Shown: positions 60,928-64,000 of the stretch, one piece after another | Layout of the letters: each line of letters opens with the position of its first letter | How positions within the stretch are numbered: the first letter of the stretch is position 1 | Assembly: GCF_040892545.1 (NCBI RefSeq) | Contig: NZ_CP156079.1 | Location: 5,491,501 to 5,555,500 of the forward strand | Direction: 5' to 3' | Length of the DNA stretch: 64,000 bases | Origin: Paracidovorax avenae | Lineage (GTDB): Bacteria; Pseudomonadota; Gammaproteobacteria; Burkholderiales; Burkholderiaceae_C | Made by a program: the position numbers and the translations under genes | Notes under the pieces: model-generated | Seen by the model: only the letters and a program-made list of their open reading frames with translations | Told to the model about the DNA's origin: nothing | Database searches by the model: none

Positions 60928-61016
60928 GCTGCCTGTACGGCAGTTAGTGCCACGCACATCATTTCCTGAACTGCTTTTGCAGCAGCTACGCATATCATGG
61001 CAGGAAAGGAGGAGCG

Positions 61017-62375
61017 ATGACATCGACAGACCCCAGCAAGGCTTTATGGCCTTCAGTAATTTCGTCATTTATTCACGAACGCCTGCGAGCCCGGCTCGAG
61101 AAATTGGCGGACGACGATCCCCGCAGGCCGGAGGTGCTGGCGCAGCACGTCCCTCGTGCATGGCTGACTGATGCGGCTCGGCGTGTGGCCCAAATCCAGG
61201 CCGTCACCCACTCCCTCAAACCCATCCACCCGGACGCGCGGGGCACCAACCTCTATGTGGAGCCCTCCACCCTGCCTGTGCTGGCTGAACTCGGCAGCCA
61301 CGCCCTGGCCGATCACTTTGCTATTGACGTGGTGGGCAATGCCGCCGCCCTGGATGTTTACAAGCTGCTCAAGTTGGAAGTAAACGGACGCAGCCTGCTC
61401 ACCGCCCTGCTGGCGCAGGATGCCGATGCCCTCGCTGCGCTGCATCCGGACGCAGCTCAGGCACAAGCACTGCGTGATGCGTTCGTTTCACTGACGCAAC
61501 CACGTTCCGAAGTGCCCAGCAGCCATACGCTGGCCAAGCAGGTGTACTGGCTGACGGGCGACGATGCCTGCGACGATGCCGGCTACAAACTGCTGGCCCC
61601 GCTATATGCCACATCGCTGGCCCATGCGGTGCATGCCCAGGTGCAGGAGGCTCGCTTCGGCGAAGCGAACAAGGCCGCACGCCAAGCCCGACGCGATCGC
61701 AAGGCACACGACGGCGTATTCCACGACTATCCCGGGCTGGCTGTGCAGAACTTGGGGGGGACCAAGCCCCAGAACATCAGCCAATTGAACAGCGAGCGCC
61801 GGGGTATGAATTACCTGCTCTCGTCTCTGCCGCCGCAGTGGCAGGCCAGCACAGCGCAACTGCCGGTGCATGCCACGTCGGTGTTCGACCGGCTGTTCAT
61901 GTCGCGCCCCGAGGTACGCCGTACGGTGCGCGCGCTGCGGGCGTTCCTGGAGACAGGCCCGGACGCCAAACGGGCCACACGCGAGCGGCGCGAGTCCATG
62001 GTGGACATGCTGTTGGGCGAACTGGTCGCGTTGGCAGCCGAGTTGCAGCAGTTGCTGCCGCCGGGTTGGACCTGCGATGACACGCGTTTTCAGGATCTGC
62101 ACCGCAGCGAGCAGCTGTGGCTGGACCCGCTGCGCGCCGAGCGTTCCGATGAAGCCGACTTCGCGCACGAATGGCTGCGAATGGACTGGCCCGCCGCCAT
62201 CGGTCTCCGCTTCGCCAACTGGCTGAACGCCCAACTGCGCGACAAGCTGCCGGTGGGCGACACGGAAGCCCGCGCATGGCAAAAGGAACTGCTCACCGAT
62301 GAGGATGGCTTCCTGGAGCAATTGCGCGCGCTGCGGCAGCGGATAGATCGCTCAGTTGCGGAGGTCTCGCCATGA
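61017..62375 (+). CDS. csy1: Type I-F Csy1 (Cas8f), large subunit
   Basis: 452 residues. Csy1 with Csy2 forms the tail of the I-F surveillance complex and reads the PAM. The stretch DGVFHDYPGLAVQNLGGTKPQNISQLNSERRGMNYLLSSLPP is the conserved core of Csy1. A strong Shine-Dalgarno (GGAAAGGAGG) precedes ATG at 61017, so it can be translated independently of cas2-3. It overlaps csy2 by ATGA. Confidence 0.96.
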   Translation: MTSTDPSKALWPSVISSFIHERLRARLEKLADDDPRRPEVLAQHVPRAWLTDAARRVAQIQAVTHSLKPIHPDARGTNLYVEPSTLPVLAELGSHALADHFAIDVVGNAAALDVYKLLKLEVNGRSLLTALLAQDADALAALHPDAAQAQALRDAFVSLTQPRSEVPSSHTLAKQVYWLTGDDACDDAGYKLLAPLYATSLAHAVHAQVQEARFGEANKAARQARRDRKAHDGVFHDYPGLAVQNLGGTKPQNISQLNSERRGMNYLLSSLPPQWQASTAQLPVHATSVFDRLFMSRPEVRRTVRALRAFLETGPDAKRATRERRESMVDMLLGELVALAAELQQLLPPGWTCDDTRFQDLHRSEQLWLDPLRAERSDEADFAHEWLRMDWPAAIGLRFANWLNAQLRDKLPVGDTEARAWQKELLTDEDGFLEQLRALRQRIDRSVAEVSP

Positions 62376-63460
62376 CACAACCCCAGGCCATCCTCGTTCT
62401 GCCCCACCTGCGCATCCAGAACGCCAACGCCATCGCCAGCCCGCTCACGCACGGCTTCCCCTCCATCACGGCCTTCACCGGACTGATGTGGGCGCTGGAA
62501 CGCAAGCTGGGCCAGGCAGGCGTGCCGCTGCGGCTGCTGGGTGTGGGGGTGATATGCCACCACCACCAGGAACAGGTCACGCAAGGCTATGTGCGCAGCT
62601 TCAACCTCACGCGTAACCCGGTGGACAAAGACGGCAGCACCGCAGCCATTGTGGAAGAAGGCCGCATGCACCTACAGATCACCCTGGTGCTGGCCGTATC
62701 GGAAAAGCGCGTGCCCGGCATGCAGGCGGCGCTGGTGCAGGCCAACCAAGCGCAGCTCGATGACTGGGCCACGCACGCAGGCCACATCCTGGCGGGCATG
62801 CGTGTGGCAGGGGGCAGCGTACTGCCTTCGCGGCCCATCCCGGGCAGGCGGGTGCGGCCCTGGATGGCCATCGTGCCCGAAGAGCCTGCCGCTGCGGCAA
62901 TAGCATTCCGCGGATGGCGCCGGCAGTGGCTACCCGGCTTTGCCCTGGTGAATCGCGACGATCTGCTGGCCACACGCCTGCAGCATCTGCGTACCACGCA
63001 ACCCGATGCCACGCTGCTGGATGCCTGGCTGCATGCATCCCGATTCAACCACCAGCCCCTTTCCAACATGGACGGCACTGATGCGCCCGATGGCAAGGTG
63101 CGCTGGGGCGACCCGTTGCGCCCCCAGGGCAGCGGCTGGGTGGTGCCTATCCCCGTGGGTTATACCGCGCTGACGTCCGGAGCGCATGCCCCTGGCACGG
63201 TGCGCAATGCGCGGGATGCCGCCGTGCCTCTGCGGTTCGTGGAATCGGTTTATTCGCTGGGCGAATGGATCGGGCCGCACCGCCTGACGGGCCTGGACCA
63301 GTTGTTGTGGCATGCCGAAACCGACGAGATCCGGGGGCTCTACCGCTGCCGCAATGGCTACCGCCCCCAATCCGCGAACGATGACACCTCCGCGGATGCG
63401 GGCAATCCCACAGGCACGCTGGACGCATGGGACGACACAGAAGCCTACGACTACACGTGA
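62372..63460 (+). CDS. csy2: Type I-F Csy2 (Cas5f)
   Basis: 362 residues. Csy2 holds the 5' handle of the crRNA. It begins MTQPQAILVLPHLRIQNANAIASPLTHGFPSITAFTGLMWALERKL and contains RPWMAIVPEE, as in the family. The C-terminal about 40 residues are polar and acidic. Start overlaps the csy1 stop (ATGA). Confidence 0.96.
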   Translation: MTQPQAILVLPHLRIQNANAIASPLTHGFPSITAFTGLMWALERKLGQAGVPLRLLGVGVICHHHQEQVTQGYVRSFNLTRNPVDKDGSTAAIVEEGRMHLQITLVLAVSEKRVPGMQAALVQANQAQLDDWATHAGHILAGMRVAGGSVLPSRPIPGRRVRPWMAIVPEEPAAAAIAFRGWRRQWLPGFALVNRDDLLATRLQHLRTTQPDATLLDAWLHASRFNHQPLSNMDGTDAPDGKVRWGDPLRPQGSGWVVPIPVGYTALTSGAHAPGTVRNARDAAVPLRFVESVYSLGEWIGPHRLTGLDQLLWHAETDEIRGLYRCRNGYRPQSANDDTSADAGNPTGTLDAWDDTEAYDYT

Positions 63461-63514
63461 GCCGCTCCCCTCGTCCGCATTCAACGCTCAACGAATTCTT
63501 GAAAGATCGACACC

Positions 63515-64000
63515 ATGACCGAAAAACTTTCCACCGCCTCCGTCCTGGCCTTCGAACGCAAACTGGATCCGTCCGACGCCGTTTTCCACAGCGGGCAATG
63601 GGACGACCGCGCCCAATCGCATAGCTGGCCGTCCGTGGCCATCCGGGAAAAGTCCGTTCGCGGCACGATCAGCAACCGGCTCAAGGCCAAGGACCAGGAC
63701 CCGGCCAAGCTGGATGCGCAAATTGAAAACCCCAACCTGCAGACCGTGGACGTAGCGGCCCTGCCCGCCGGGGCCGACACGCTCAAGGTGCAGTTCACGC
63801 TGCGCGTGCTGGGCGGCGCGGGTACGCCATCGGCCTGCAACAGCGCGGCCTATCTCTCCAAGCTGCAGGCTACGGTGCAAGGCTACGTGCAGCAGCACGG
63901 CTTTAGTGAACTGGCTCGGCGCTACGCTGCCAATCTCGCCAACGGCCGCTTTCTGTGGCGCAACCGGGTCGGTGCGGAGCGTGTGGAAGTCATCGTGGAG
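63515..64000 (+). CDS. csy3: Type I-F Csy3 (Cas7f), N-terminal part, cut by window edge
   Basis: 162 residues visible, starting [29 protein letters not shown]. Csy3 forms the six-copy backbone along the crRNA. The pattern [40 protein letters not shown] is typical. The gene runs past base 64000; csy4 (cas6f) and an array are expected beyond. ATG at 63515 lies 54 bases after the csy2 stop. Confidence 0.95.
   Translation, partial: MTEKLSTASVLAFERKLDPSDAVFHSGQWDDRAQSHSWPSVAIREKSVRGTISNRLKAKDQDPAKLDAQIENPNLQTVDVAALPAGADTLKVQFTLRVLGGAGTPSACNSAAYLSKLQATVQGYVQQHGFSELARRYAANLANGRFLWRNRVGAERVEVIVE

Overview
The window is GC-rich DNA, densely coding on both strands; no gap without a gene is longer than about 275 bases. 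Protein signatures point to a betaproteobacterium of the family Comamonadaceae, most likely a plant-associated Acidovorax of the avenae/citrulli type (inference). Supporting points are Burkholderiales-type uvrA, ssb and mnmA genes, an IPTL-CTERM-like surface anchor, Bug/TctC solute-binding proteins, many LysR regulators, and a candidate type III effector behind a perfect plant-inducible-promoter (PIP) box.

Layout. 1-6.5 kb: start of uvrA, cysC-like kinase, a secreted ubiquitin-domain protein with a C-terminal anchor, an MFS exporter, a CLC antiporter and ssb with a clear terminator. 6.5-16.8 kb: GST/LysR pair, LysR plus hydrolase plus Bug protein, a MarR-GNAT fusion behind a perfect 16-bp palindrome, a GAF-EAL protein, LysR/DMT exporter pair and a PAS-GAF-GGDEF protein. 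17-19.3 kb: a sulfide/persulfide locus (BigR-like ArsR regulator, two YeeE/YedE half-transporters, persulfide dioxygenase-like hydrolase). 20.9-26.1 kb: a catabolic operon (Bug protein, acyl-CoA ligase, citrate-synthase/citryl-CoA-lyase-like enzyme, SDR) divergent from an IclR regulator. 26.3-31.8 kb: lldP, mnmA, Nudix hydrolase, DMT transporter, LysR regulator. 31.9-33.9 kb: candidate type III effector. 34.6-39.4 kb: membrane GGDEF protein, riboflavin synthase, hybrid histidine kinase. 39.5-50 kb: phytase-like esterase, DUF2127, ferric-siderophore reductase with PadR regulator, FAD oxidoreductase, membrane spermidine-synthase-like protein, panE, TonB-dependent siderophore receptor with a Fur box. 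50-55.5 kb: lipoprotein, TonB-C-terminal-domain protein, DUF350-DUF4178-SPFH cluster, DUF2061, flagellar-rod-like protein.

55.7 kb to the right edge: a type I-F CRISPR-Cas operon (cas1, cas2-3 fusion, csy1, csy2, csy3 truncated by the window). A higBA toxin-antitoxin pair sits in opposite orientation exactly between cas2-3 and csy1. No CRISPR repeats are visible; an array would be expected beyond csy3/csy4, to the right. By eye this block is less GC-rich than the rest, which fits acquisition by transfer.

The most unusual element is the secreted ubiquitin: a near-eukaryotic ubiquitin domain beginning directly after a signal peptidase site, without the terminal Gly-Gly, fused to a choice-of-anchor U-like domain and a membrane anchor. 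Next come the PIP-box-controlled effector and the toxin-antitoxin module interrupting the CRISPR operon.
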